From an uncultured Blautia sp. (GTDB taxonomy: Bacteria; Bacillota; Clostridia; Lachnospirales; Lachnospiraceae): DNA of 64,000 nt. Under the pieces are notes generated by a model. It was not told the origin of the DNA, searched no databases, and worked only from the letters and a program-made list of their open reading frames with translations. A program made the translations under genes and the position numbers. The DNA is taken from positions 62,001 to 126,000 of the forward strand of contig CAKRMK010000005.1 of assembly GCA_934364795.1 (NCBI GenBank). Reading direction: 5' to 3'. This document shows, one piece after another, positions 8,336-18,400 of the stretch (its first letter is position 1; every line of letters starts with the position of its first letter).

Positions 8336-10138
8336 ATGAAATTTGCAGAAAATAACCGGATTTCCAGGCGGCAGCTTTACCGGCAGATTGTAATCGCTTT
8401 TATTGCGCCTTTTCTGCTTTGTCTTTTTGGAAAAAGACGGACTTTGGGACTTGGTGGGCTGGCTGGGAGTGGACTGGCTGTGTCTGTGCTTTTGTTTTAC
8501 GTGATTTTTCTTGTCAGGCTTCGTCATGGGTTCGCAAATCCGTGTAAAACAGCAGGACAGGCAGGAGGAAAGCTGGCTGGATTATTTTTTCTTATCTACT
8601 GTATTTTGGGAGCGGCGTTTCTACTGGATCTTCTGGGAGAAATAGTGGCGGTAAGTCTTGGAACGGGGGTGCCCAGAATATGGCTTTGCGTGACGGCACT
8701 GGTTGTTGTAAGCATAGGCACACACCGGGGAATCCAGAGAAGAGGGCGAATTGGAGAGGTTTCCGGAGGAATTGTGCTGCTTGCTGTAGTTCTTATGTTT
8801 TTATTGTCAGCCGGACAGGGAAAATGGGAGTACTTTCAGGAGATGCTCTGGAACTCTTTTTTTTCGGGAAAAAAGATTCTAAATGATGGATATCGAATAA
8901 TCTGTGCTTTTTCAGGAATCGGGCTGTTGCCTTTTGCACTGGAATATGTGGAACAGTCTGGAAGAAGATACACCGGAAGTGTGGGAAAAACTGTAAGCTT
9001 TGCAGTGCTTACTTTAGGACTTTTACTGCTTCTTGCACAATTGCTATTTCCGGCTGTGTTTGGCTGGGAGCGGCTGAAATATGAAAATTATCCTGTTTTG
9101 CCATTGCTTGCAGGTGCAGATCTGCCAGGAAATGTGCTTGCAAGATTTGATGTACTCTGGATGGGATTTCTATTATACAGCCTTTTATTTTCAGCGGGAA
9201 GTCTTCTACATTACGGACATTTAATTGTGGAAAAAACAGAGATTGGGACAGGAAGAGTGTGGATATCCCTTCTGGTTTTTACGGTTATGGTATTAAAAGC
9301 TGGAAATGTGGGAATCCGTGATTATTTTGAACCGTATCTGGAAGTGATTTTTGTGCCGGGTATGTTGCTTATTCAAGTGATTTTTTTCGTGGCTGGAAGA
9401 AGAAAATGGAAGAAAAAACAGGGAAAAGAAGAAAAAAACGGTACAGCAGGCTGGAAAAATACGCAGGGAAATAAACAGAATAATGAAAGCCCTGAAGAAG
9501 ATCAAAAGAGTGAACGGTATCAAAAAAGTCATAATAAAGTGGCAATTGCGAGTATCATAATCGTTTCCGTATTTATCTTTACAGGCTGCGGTGGTGTGGA
9601 GCCGGAAAAAAGGATGTATGCCCTTGCGCTGGGAGCAGATTTTCAGGATGGAAAATTTGAACTTACCTATGGAATACCCGATCTTCCAAAGGCTACGGGA
9701 CAGGAAAAAAACGGAGAGGATCAGGGAAATACAGCACCGGTTATCCGTGGAGAAAACTTTACAAAAATCGAGACGCTTTACAGCGTGACACAGGAAAAAT
9801 ACCTGGATCTGGGACACCTTGAGGTTCTGATTCTGGGACAGGAATTACTGGATGGGAACCATTGGGAACAGGTGCTGGAGTATTTGAAACAGGAACCTGT
9901 GATTGGAGAAAATGTGTATGTGTTTCGTACAGCTAGTGCGGCAAGTGCTGTAGGCTGGGTAAGTCCTCAAAAGACTTCTCTTGGAGAATATCTCGTAGGG
10001 GTGCTGGAAAATAATCCAGAGGGAAATCCGGTGCGATCTGTGACATTGCGGGAGGTTTATCACGAAATGTACAGCAGAGGAGCACTGCCAGTGCTGCCGG
10101 AATTGGAAATTCAGGGGGAAAAACTGGAAATAAAATAA
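8336..10138 (+). CDS. Fused spore germination permease (GerAB-like) and truncated GerAC-like lipoprotein
   Basis: One uninterrupted 600-residue frame. Residues 1-365 are a multi-pass APC-type spore germination permease (B subunit). A Lys/Glu/Asn-rich linker at 370-400 leads to a transmembrane segment ending in FTGCGG (Cys418), which looks like the lipobox of a C subunit. Residues 418-600 match the N-terminal part of Ger(x)C proteins (RMYALALGAD, SVTQEKYLDLGHLEVLILG). A normal C subunit runs about 370 residues, so the C-terminal domains are absent. An out-of-frame ATG at 9483 starts MKALKKIKRV, which looks like a lipoprotein signal start, so the fusion may come from an old indel. Whether the product is cleaved is unknown. 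Confidence 0.8.
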   Translation: MKFAENNRISRRQLYRQIVIAFIAPFLLCLFGKRRTLGLGGLAGSGLAVSVLLFYVIFLVRLRHGFANPCKTAGQAGGKLAGLFFLIYCILGAAFLLDLLGEIVAVSLGTGVPRIWLCVTALVVVSIGTHRGIQRRGRIGEVSGGIVLLAVVLMFLLSAGQGKWEYFQEMLWNSFFSGKKILNDGYRIICAFSGIGLLPFALEYVEQSGRRYTGSVGKTVSFAVLTLGLLLLLAQLLFPAVFGWERLKYENYPVLPLLAGADLPGNVLARFDVLWMGFLLYSLLFSAGSLLHYGHLIVEKTEIGTGRVWISLLVFTVMVLKAGNVGIRDYFEPYLEVIFVPGMLLIQVIFFVAGRRKWKKKQGKEEKNGTAGWKNTQGNKQNNESPEEDQKSERYQKSHNKVAIASIIIVSVFIFTGCGGVEPEKRMYALALGADFQDGKFELTYGIPDLPKATGQEKNGEDQGNTAPVIRGENFTKIETLYSVTQEKYLDLGHLEVLILGQELLDGNHWEQVLEYLKQEPVIGENVYVFRTASAASAVGWVSPQKTSLGEYLVGVLENNPEGNPVRSVTLREVYHEMYSRGALPVLPELEIQGEKLEIK

Positions 10139-10236
10139 TAAGAATAATACCAAATAAAAGTGGAATACTCCTGATAGCAAAATAAAATCCGGAATATATC
10201 CGCTGTGTCAGATATATATTCCGAAGGAGGAGTTAC

Positions 10237-10479
10237 ATGATTTATTTAAGAAAATTACGGTATCATATTGTGGCTGCAATTCTGATTACGGCATTGACAT
10301 TTCCTTTTGGTTCTGTGATGGAAAAAAATAATAAAATCCTTGCCTGGTGGGGAACACTTTACCCCGAGTTTTGTTTTATGAAAAAAAAGGAGGAAATTCC
10401 CGAAGGTGCAAAACCAAGATTTCGCTTCTGGATCGTGGAAAACTGGGAGTCACTGCTTGCACACCCTGAACTTTGGTGA
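10237..10479 (+). CDS. Small hypothetical protein with N-terminal hydrophobic segment
   Basis: An 80-residue protein with no family I recognise. GGAGGAG seven bases before ATG 10237 supports translation. Residues 8-25 are hydrophobic and could be a signal or anchor; the rest is rich in Trp, Lys and Glu and ends HPELW. It follows the germination receptor genes by about 100 bases, across a GGAATATATC/GATATATATTCC palindrome at 10191-10222, so a role in spores is possible but only inferred from position. Confidence 0.6.
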   Translation: MIYLRKLRYHIVAAILITALTFPFGSVMEKNNKILAWWGTLYPEFCFMKKKEEIPEGAKPRFRFWIVENWESLLAHPELW

Positions 10480-10481
10480 TA

Positions 10482-10530
10482 AAATGAGTGGACAAGATGA
10501 ATAGCAGTACATTTTGTCCACTTAAAATGG
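10482..10530 (+). terminator. Long stem-loop after the germination cluster
   Basis: Arms AAATGAGTGGACAAGATG and CATTTTGTCCACTTAAAAT form an 18-19-base stem with a short loop. There is no clear T run, so it is a probable transcript end or mRNA-stabilising hairpin. It separates the 80-residue gene from murI. Confidence 0.5.
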
Positions 10531-10566
10531 TGGCATTATCATAAATGAAAGTTTGGAGATAGATGA

Positions 10567-11388
10567 ATGAAAATAGACAGAGATGCTCCTGTTGGTGTAT
10601 TTGATTCCGGTATCGGGGGGCTTACAGTTGCCCGCGAGATCATGAGGAATCTTCCTGCCGAGAAAATCGTATACTTCGGAGATACAGCCCGTGTTCCATA
10701 TGGAAGCAAATCCAAAGAAACTATTATCCGCTATTCCCGTCAGATCATCCGTTTTCTGAAAGAACAGCAGGTGAAAGCAATTGTAGTTGCCTGTAATACG
10801 GCCAGTGCTTTTGCCCTGGATGCTGTACGGGAGGAATTTGATATTCCGATTCTGGGAGTGATTGAGGCTGGTGCGAAGGTAGCTGCACAGGTCACCAGGA
10901 ATAAACGTGTTGGAGTTATTGGAACAGAAGGTACAGTAGGAAGCGGCATTCATGCAGAGGTTTTAAGGAAAATTGATCCGGAAATTACAGTGATCGGAAA
11001 GCCCTGTCCATTGTTTGTCCCGCTGGTAGAAGAGGGCTGGCTTCATGATCCGGTGACTGTGGAAGTAGCAACCAGATACTTAAAAGAGCTTCAGGAGAAA
11101 GAAATTGATACACTGATTCTGGGATGTACTCATTATCCTCTTTTAAGATCTACCATCGGACAAGTTATGGGAGAAGGGGTACAGCTTGTAAATCCGGCCT
11201 ATGAGACAGCTTTGGAGCTGGGAAGATTATTAAAGGAACAGGATATTCAGAGCACCGGGCAGGGACAGTCGGATTTTCCATACCGTTTTTATGTAAGTGA
11301 CCTGGCAGAGAAATTCAAGGGCTTTGCCAATTCTATCCTGCCCTTTGATGTAGAAAAAACGCAGAAAATAGATATTGAGAAATATTAG
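10567..11388 (+). CDS. murI: Glutamate racemase
   Basis: A 273-residue cofactor-independent racemase making D-glutamate for peptidoglycan. The two catalytic cysteines are visible as ACNTAS (Cys76) and LGCTHYPLL (Cys187). The N-terminal FDSGIGGLTV motif and the FGDTARVPYGSK segment are intact. The start ATG 10567 has GGAGAT upstream. It is followed 12 bases later by the DUF1934 gene, suggesting one transcript. Confidence 0.95.
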   Translation: MKIDRDAPVGVFDSGIGGLTVAREIMRNLPAEKIVYFGDTARVPYGSKSKETIIRYSRQIIRFLKEQQVKAIVVACNTASAFALDAVREEFDIPILGVIEAGAKVAAQVTRNKRVGVIGTEGTVGSGIHAEVLRKIDPEITVIGKPCPLFVPLVEEGWLHDPVTVEVATRYLKELQEKEIDTLILGCTHYPLLRSTIGQVMGEGVQLVNPAYETALELGRLLKEQDIQSTGQGQSDFPYRFYVSDLAEKFKGFANSILPFDVEKTQKIDIEKY

Positions 11389-11400
11389 TATTAGAAAGAA

Positions 11401-11859
11401 ATGGATAAGATCATGGAAAAAGAAGTTTTAATTCATGTAAAAGGTTTACATATGATGGACACTCCGGAGGGAGATGAGCCAATCGAAATTGTGGTTCCAG
11501 GTGAATATTATTTCCGCAATGGAAGCCATTATCTCCGCTATGAGGAGATGCTGGAGGATCACGGTGATCCTACAGTAAATTACATAAAGATTTCTTCACG
11601 GGGAATGGAAGTACGAAAAAAGGGACAGGTAAATACTCATATGGTTTTCGAGCAGGGAAAACGCAACATGGCATTTTACACTACACCTTTTGGAACTCTG
11701 GAAATGGGAATTTCTGCTACGAATCTGGAACTGAAGGAAAGTGACAGCAGAATAGATATGAAGGTGAATTATTCTCTGGATCTGAATCAGGAGCATGTGG
11801 CAGACTGCTGTCTGGATATTCATGCACAGGGAAAAAATGCGGCCGGATTCAGGCTGTGA
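11401..11859 (+). CDS. DUF1934 domain protein
   Basis: A 152-residue beta-rich cytoplasmic protein of the DUF1934 (YwiB-like) family, calycin-like and of unknown function. Typical parts are VLIHVKG near the start, YLRYEE, and VNYSLDLN near the end. ATG 11401 is used, but a second ATG at 11413 (MEKEVLIH) is equally plausible because neither has a strong ribosome site. It lies directly behind murI; the coupling is common in clostridia. Confidence 0.8.
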   Translation: MDKIMEKEVLIHVKGLHMMDTPEGDEPIEIVVPGEYYFRNGSHYLRYEEMLEDHGDPTVNYIKISSRGMEVRKKGQVNTHMVFEQGKRNMAFYTTPFGTLEMGISATNLELKESDSRIDMKVNYSLDLNQEHVADCCLDIHAQGKNAAGFRL

Positions 11860-11894
11860 TTTTTGAGCCGTTTTAAAAGACAAAATCATTTCAG

Positions 11895-11988
11895 TTGCCA
11901 TAGCCCGCTATGGCGCCTTTATCCGGGCAAATTTTCCCACAAATTGTGACGCACATCTTGCAGAAAGCCCTTTGAGGGCACGCTCCAG
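11895..11988 (+). repeat. TGTGACGCACAT-family dispersed repeat, copy 1
   Basis: Core TCCCACAAATTGTGACGCAC followed by ATCTTGCAGAAAGCC and GGGCACGCTCC. The same core recurs at 39232-39299 and 62363-62412 and, degenerate, at 23298-23384. Here it is preceded by ATAGCCCGCTATGG, a part shared with copy 2. All copies are intergenic. Confidence 0.7.
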
Positions 11989-11999
11989 AGCAAAATAAA

Positions 12000-12062
12000 A
12001 GAGGATACCGCCTGGAGCATCTTATAAAAGCTTTTTATAGCATGCTCCAGGCGGTATCCTCT
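12000..12062 (-). terminator. Long perfect palindrome terminator after the hybrid kinase
   Basis: Arms AGAGGATACCGCCTGGAGCAT and its exact complement are 21 bases long, and the inner CTTATAAAAG and CTTTTTATAG also pair, so nearly all 63 bases fold. On the minus strand the stem is followed by TTTTATTTTG, fitting a terminator for the histidine kinase gene; it may also stop transcription coming from murI. Confidence 0.8.
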
Positions 12063-12084
12063 TAATTTTACAGAAATTTCCTCT

Positions 12085-14910
12085 TTACAGAAATTTCTTC
12101 ATCACTGCCGCCACCTTTTCCATATCAATTGGCTTGGCAATATATTCATCCATGCCGGCTTTGTGTGCGGCAATCATATCTTCAGCAAACGCATTGGCTG
12201 TCATGGCAACGATAGGCAAATGGTCTGTATAGGACTTATCCAGTGCACGGATTCTGGCAGTGGCCTGGTACCCATCCAGGACTGGCATCTGAATATCCAT
12301 AAACACCAGATCATAATAGTGTTCCGGTGCATTGGAAATCATGTCAACAGCAATCTGTCCATTTTCTGCTGTTTCGATGGTAACGCCGGTCATACCGATC
12401 AGCTCTACAGCAATTTCCATATTTAAGGAATTATCTTCTACAAGCAGCACATGTTTGCCGGAAAAATCAGTGCGAAGCAACGGCGTAATAAGGGGTGTCT
12501 CTTCTTTTTCGATTTCGTTTCCTGTGAGCTTGCGGAACAGGGAAACAAGTCTGGAACGGAACAGGGGCTTTGTAATAAAATAATTGATATCGGCCTTTCT
12601 TGCCTCTTCTTCAAATTCCGAATGGTCATAGGAAGACAGAACAATGATGGGGATATCGTTCCCTATATGTCTGCGGATCTGTCTTGCAGTTTCAATCCCG
12701 CTCATATCAGGAAGCTGCCAGGAAAGGAGCACTGCAAAAAAGTCGTCATTTGCGTGGTGCCTTTTAAGAATCTGTTCTATAGTGGCAGAACCGGTTGATA
12801 CCCATTCACTTTTCATTCCAAGGTCATTTAAAATTGCAGTTGTGTTTATACAGCAGCCCTGGTCGCTGTCTGCCATAAGAACAGGAAGATTTATCAGTTC
12901 CTCTGTTGTGTCAATATCCGTTTCCTGAAGCTTCATAAAAAGTGTAATGGTAAAGCGGCTTCCCTGATCCGGTGCACTTTTTACCTGTATATGTCCGTCC
13001 ATCATGGACACAATATTATTTGTAATGGCAAGTCCCAGTCCGGTTCCCTGAATCTGGGAGGTTCGTTTATCGTCAGCTCTTGTAAAGGGTTCAAAAATAA
13101 TTTTCTGAACCTGTTCACTCATACCGATACCATTATCCTCAAAAACAAACTCAAAACAGCCGATCTTTTTCCTCTGCATTGGTTTTTCCCGGAGAGTAAA
13201 GGTGATCTTTCCACCGTCAGGGGTAAATTTGATGGCATTGCTCATCATATTGGTAAAAATCTGCTGGATACGCAGACTGTCACCAATAATATCCTCATGA
13301 CGGATATCGGCGATATTTACTGTAAACTCATGTTTATGAGCTATGATATCCGGTTTTACCATGGTGATCAGATTATCTACCAGGTCAGGCAAGTGAAACT
13401 TTTCTTCGGAGAGCATAACTTTGCCGCTTTCAATCCGGCTCATGTCAAGGACTTCGTTGATTAGTCCAAGAAGATGGCGGCTGGAGGTGGTAATCTTGCC
13501 AAGGGAATCCAGAACCCGGTCCTTTTGGTCAATATGGGCAGCTGCAAGGGCTGTCATTCCTACGATTGCATTCATGGGCGTACGGATATCGTGGGAAATA
13601 TTGGAAAGGAATTCTGTTTTCGCCTGGTTCGCACGGTTGGCAGCCATGTAAGCTTCTCTTAAAGCCTGGCGAGACTGGATTTCACGCTCTTTTGCCTGTG
13701 TTACATTCATTACAATGAACAGGACTTTTGTAAGCTGTGTATTTTTCCATTCCAGGGGAACAATGGACATATTTTTGAAGCACTTTTCGTCTAAAGTGCA
13801 GTATTCAAAACGGTATATGTCTGATTCAGAAGTAAGGTGTCCTCTTATATTATCAGGTGAAAATATGTGACCGATATCTTCTGATTCAGAAAGCAGTTTA
13901 AATTTTGTGCAAACCGTTTTCAGAAGACTGGAGTAAGCACCTTTGTAGCTGATTAGTTTATTGTCATCCATTTTGTGCCATTCGTAGGAATCGTGTTCCA
14001 GGTCACAGACGGCAAATCGGTTGACAACTTTTGTCATACCCTGGATCAGCTTATCTAAAGCAGAATATTTTTCTGCAAGGACAGTGGTATTTTTCCGGAC
14101 ATCAATGTTAAAAAAGATACCAACTATACGTCTGGCAATGCCACTGGCGCGGCGTACAACTTCAGCATTTATGCTGAACCACTGGTAGGTGCCATCTGGC
14201 ATTTTTACCCGGTATTCCATGTTATATTTTGTCTGTCCGGTAGGATCAGTTGGAACCATATCCATAAAAGCAAGAACCTGTTCTCTGTCACTGGGATGGA
14301 CAAGACGGAACCAGGAGTCCAGTTTATTAGGGAAATCGGAAGTATCCTGATATCCCAGCATCTGGCGGAAGCGGTCACTCCATGTAACGGAGTCCAGCTG
14401 GCCTTTTTCGTTATATTCAAAGGTCCACATTCCGGTCTGCATAACATCATTTACCAGAGAAAGATTCTGTCCGGCAGGATTAACACGCACAGCAAGGATC
14501 CACACAGGAATCCCGTTTTCGTCAATGGTATCCCTCTTAAAAGAAGTGATATAAAGACGGCTTCCATCTTTGGTACGCATGCGGAATTCAAATTTCCCAT
14601 GTGTGTTTATAAATTTATCCAGGGAAAACATATGAACATCCGGCTGGTAGATCAGGTTCAGAAGAGATCCTTCCTTACCTGACTGAAAATCCTCATCCAG
14701 AAAGCCCAGCTGTTCCAAAAAGCCATGGCTTGCAGCTGCGATGCTAAGGCGTTCATCATAATGTCCTACAAGGGCACCTACCGGATTGTTGTTGTTCATA
14801 GCTTCATCGATGGCAGCATACATGGCATCGGTAATATGGCTGTCCTGGGTTTTCAGAAGCGTCTTTTCGTGCTGGAGTGTGGTTATATGGAAAATGTCCT
14901 GGTCATACAT
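12085..14910 (-). CDS. Hybrid sensor histidine kinase, PAS-HisKA-HATPase-REC-REC
   Basis: A 941-residue cytoplasmic kinase without transmembrane segments. It has PAS-like regions at about 20-130 and 155-275 and another poorly conserved sensor region at 280-410. HisKA has NISHDIRTPMNAI with the phospho-His near 440; the ATPase domain has DNGIGM and GTGLGLAI. Two receiver domains follow. The first (about 677-790) reads VLLSWQLPDMSG where the phospho-Asp should be, so Ser replaces Asp and it is probably inactive. The second (about 818-941) is canonical with FMDIQMP, Asp near 870. There is no separate output domain; it is divergent from a cyclic-di-GMP protein, a likely functional partner. Confidence 0.88.
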   Translation of the reverse strand: MYDQDIFHITTLQHEKTLLKTQDSHITDAMYAAIDEAMNNNNPVGALVGHYDERLSIAAASHGFLEQLGFLDEDFQSGKEGSLLNLIYQPDVHMFSLDKFINTHGKFEFRMRTKDGSRLYITSFKRDTIDENGIPVWILAVRVNPAGQNLSLVNDVMQTGMWTFEYNEKGQLDSVTWSDRFRQMLGYQDTSDFPNKLDSWFRLVHPSDREQVLAFMDMVPTDPTGQTKYNMEYRVKMPDGTYQWFSINAEVVRRASGIARRIVGIFFNIDVRKNTTVLAEKYSALDKLIQGMTKVVNRFAVCDLEHDSYEWHKMDDNKLISYKGAYSSLLKTVCTKFKLLSESEDIGHIFSPDNIRGHLTSESDIYRFEYCTLDEKCFKNMSIVPLEWKNTQLTKVLFIVMNVTQAKEREIQSRQALREAYMAANRANQAKTEFLSNISHDIRTPMNAIVGMTALAAAHIDQKDRVLDSLGKITTSSRHLLGLINEVLDMSRIESGKVMLSEEKFHLPDLVDNLITMVKPDIIAHKHEFTVNIADIRHEDIIGDSLRIQQIFTNMMSNAIKFTPDGGKITFTLREKPMQRKKIGCFEFVFEDNGIGMSEQVQKIIFEPFTRADDKRTSQIQGTGLGLAITNNIVSMMDGHIQVKSAPDQGSRFTITLFMKLQETDIDTTEELINLPVLMADSDQGCCINTTAILNDLGMKSEWVSTGSATIEQILKRHHANDDFFAVLLSWQLPDMSGIETARQIRRHIGNDIPIIVLSSYDHSEFEEEARKADINYFITKPLFRSRLVSLFRKLTGNEIEKEETPLITPLLRTDFSGKHVLLVEDNSLNMEIAVELIGMTGVTIETAENGQIAVDMISNAPEHYYDLVFMDIQMPVLDGYQATARIRALDKSYTDHLPIVAMTANAFAEDMIAAHKAGMDEYIAKPIDMEKVAAVMKKFL

Positions 14911-15494
14911 ATGCGGGAATCCTCAAAAGGTGTGGAAAATTACCTCTGTAAAGGGGTAAAATCTCATTATCATAAGTGGTTATAAATGGCCGTACGGTAA
15001 CATAATATCAGGCAAAAAAGCGCAGTTTTACCCTGTTAATATGACAAATTTTACCACGGCAAAATATGGGTGTCAATTTTTTTTCTATTCACATTAGAGT
15101 CTGTCTGAAAAAACAGGATTGAGTTTCTTTTGAAATAACCATATAATGAAATTATAAATTTCAGGGGTGCTTAAAATATAAATTACATGTAGGAAAATGG
15201 AAAATTTGGGGGAAGTATGAAAATTTAGAGGATGGTTTTGCTGGAGCTGAAACATTGCAAGAGGAAGATCTTTTTACAGCAGAGGAGAATCTTCCGCTGC
15301 TGGTTCTTGGTGGAAATGAAGGAGTAAAAAGCCCTCAAAACAGTATTACCTGGAAACTATTACTCCATCAAATTCTCAGGAAAAACTTACTTTCAGTTCT
15401 TCAAATACGAAAATTGCAACGGTGAGTACAAAAGGAGTGATCTAAAATAAAAGTGCTGATAAGATAAAATAACAATGAAACGAAAGGAACTATT
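14911..15494. other. Divergent intergenic region between kinase and GGDEF-EAL genes
   Basis: About 580 bases. It contains an inverted pair GGGTAAAAT (14955) and AGTTTTACCC (15022) and, at 15092 onward, a TTAGAGTCTGTCTG stretch resembling the ends of the 89-bp palindrome at 32646. The section 15150-15425 is an open frame discussed separately. Promoters of both flanking genes must lie here, but none is clear enough to mark. Confidence 0.4.
15150..15425 (+). pseudogene. Possible gene remnant without start codon
   Basis: An open frame of 91 codons that begins right after a TGA and has no ATG or GTG start. The middle part reads like real protein (KIWGKYENLEDGF, EEDLFTAEENLPLLVLGG), while the last 30 residues look random. 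It may be the fragment of a lost gene or chance. I do not recognise a family. Confidence 0.25.
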
Positions 15495-18400
15495 ATGAAA
15501 ATAGAAAAGAAACTATGGATTACCCTATTCCTGTCTGGCATATTTGCAGTTTGCTTTTCCTGCTGGATATTCAGTATGAGCACAGGCAGGGAAAAAATGC
15601 CCTTTAACAATACGCTTGAGTTAAAGACAGAAGAGTCTGTGGATGAAGGCGTCAAAATAGAAACTGCGGTATTGCCGGAAGAATTTAATATTCCAAGGTC
15701 GATTTTGTTTAAAACCACACATACAAAAGTAGAAATATGGCTGGATGAAAATCAAATCTATCAGTATGGAAATGAAGAGAATGCCCCTGCATTTTTGAAA
15801 TCCACAGGGACATACTGGCACGTTGTGGATATTCCAGGTAACTGCGGCGGGAAGACTCTGGAAATCAGAATTATCCCGGTATATTCCGGATATTATGGCA
15901 ATTCCGTAGATGTTGTTTTTGGATCAAAAGGAGATTGCGTTCTGAAGCGTCTGGGAGACTGCCTTGGAACACTGATCATCAGCTGTGGTATTTTATTTGC
16001 AGGAATTGTCAGCCTGATTTTGTACTTTGCAGCAGTCAGGAACAAAAAGAACGGAAATGGTGAAATTTTCCTGAATCTTGGAATCTTTTCACTGTTAATT
16101 GCACTGTGGTCAATGCAGCAGTGCGGTTTTCTCCAGTTTTTGATATCAGATGGAAGAACACTGTATTTTGTGGATCTTTTTACGTTTTTCCTTTTTCCGG
16201 TACCCTTTAATTTCCTTTTATATGATATCTGCAAAAGTAAATATCGTAAAGGCGCCTTATATCTGCCTGTTCTTTATCTGCTGAATATGGCAGTGGCAGT
16301 TTTTCTTCAGTGTACAGGCGTAATTGATATTTTTCAGCTATTGCCGGCTGCTCATGTGCTGATGCTTATAAATGTAGTATATACGGTTGTATTGATCCGT
16401 TATGAAGCGAAAAATGAGAAGAATGAATCCGCCAGATATTTTAAATATCCAATGTATATTATCATGTGCTTTGGTATGATGGAAATGCTTCTCTACTATG
16501 TGAGAAAATTCCAGAACACATCTGTTTTCCTTCCTCTTGGAACCATGATATTTATTATCATGCTGATCTGGATACAGGTATCCCGCTATTATGACCAGTA
16601 TATTCAGCGGCAGAAGATTTTGTATTTACAGAAAATGGCCAATATGGACATGCTTACAGAGGCCATGAACCGAAATGCTTATGAAGATATGGTGAAATAT
16701 CTGGATGAGCAGGAAATTGAGCTTCGGACTACCGGTGTGGTATTGTTTGACCTGGATAATCTGAAGGAGATCAATGATAATTTTGGTCATGCAAAGGGAG
16801 ACGAGGCACTGAAGCTGTGCTATCAATGTATCAGGCAGACCTTTTTGCAAGAGAAAAACTGTTTCCGAATTGGCGGTGATGAGTTTGCATATGTATACCA
16901 CAGCGATGAAAAAGGACAAATTGCTGATAAGCTGAAAACATTGGACAGGCTTTTAAAAGATACAGCCAGAAATCTTTCCTATCCTTTAAGTGTATCAGCT
17001 GGATATGCTTATTATACCCCGGATATAGATATTGACTTCAAGGATATTGTAAGGCGCAGTGATACTATGCTGTACCGCCAGAAGCGCAGGAAGAAAATGC
17101 TAAGGAAAAATGTTCCGGATGATGCACGGCCTTATATGGAAAAACATCAGGCAGAAATGATCACGGACGAGGTTATTTTCCGGGAAAAGAAATTTCAGAA
17201 TATTACACCGGAAGAACTGTGTAGTGTAATTGATCTGCTAAGTCCAAGTACAGACGATTATCCTTATTTTATTGATTTCAGAACAGATTTTTATTACATT
17301 GCACCGCAGGCACTGGAGCGTTTCTGTATTCCGAAAAACGAGTTTCATGATGTAATGGAACAGCACAGAGAGTTTGTGTATGGACCAGATTATCAGCTTT
17401 TAAAAGACGAATTTAAAGATCTTCTAAGCACAGAGCGCTGCACTCATAACCTGGAGTACCGCTGGCTGGATCTGAAAAGAAAACCGGTGTGGATTAACTG
17501 CCGGGGATATGTTGTACGGGATGATGAGCTGAAGCCGTTGTACATGATGGGCTGTATCAACGAAATCGGAGAAAAGCAAAAGGCAGATAATGTCAGTGGA
17601 TTTCTGGGAGAGAGAGCTTTGCGTGAGTACCTGAAAACCCTGGATGGTGTTCTTGAAAAGGGATGTTTTCTGCGGCTGGGGATTGACCACTTTAAGGAAA
17701 TCAATGAGAATTTTGGATGGGAATACGGTGATTTTGTATTAAGAGAAACTGCAGCATGTATTTCCAGTTGTCTTTCCGAAAATCAGAAGGTATACAAGAT
17801 GGCATCGGATGAATTTCTTATCCTGGATACTGTTTCAGACAGAGTACAGGAGGCCAGAGAGCTTTATGACCAGGTGAGAGAGGCAATTGACCGGTTTATT
17901 GAGGAAAATGAGTTTGCAGTGATGTTTACTGTTTCAGGTGGAATCCTGCCTCTGCATGACCTGGAAGAGAAGAGCTATTCTGAAGCAATGAAACGGTCTG
18001 ATTTTTCCCTGAATGAGGAAAAGAAGCTGGGAAGAAACCGCTGTTATATATTCCAGGAAGAAAAATACTTAAGATTTCTCAGAAAACGGGAGCTTACCCA
18101 GGAACTTAGAGAAGCAGTGCGAAAAGGTTTTCGTGGTTTTGAAGCTTTTTATCAGCCTGTGTTTAAGGCAGAGGATGGAAGCCTTTACGGTGCAGAAGCT
18201 CTGATGCGCTTTACATCGGAGAAATTTAACATGGTGTCACCGGCAGAATTTATTCCCATTCTGGAAGAAAGCGGACTGATCATTCCAGCTGGACGCTGGA
18301 TGATGAGAGAGGCTATGGGAAAATGCAGCGAGATCAGAAAAAGAATTCCGGAATTTCAGGTAAGTATTAATGTATCCCAGGTGCAGGCTGCAAAGTCAGA

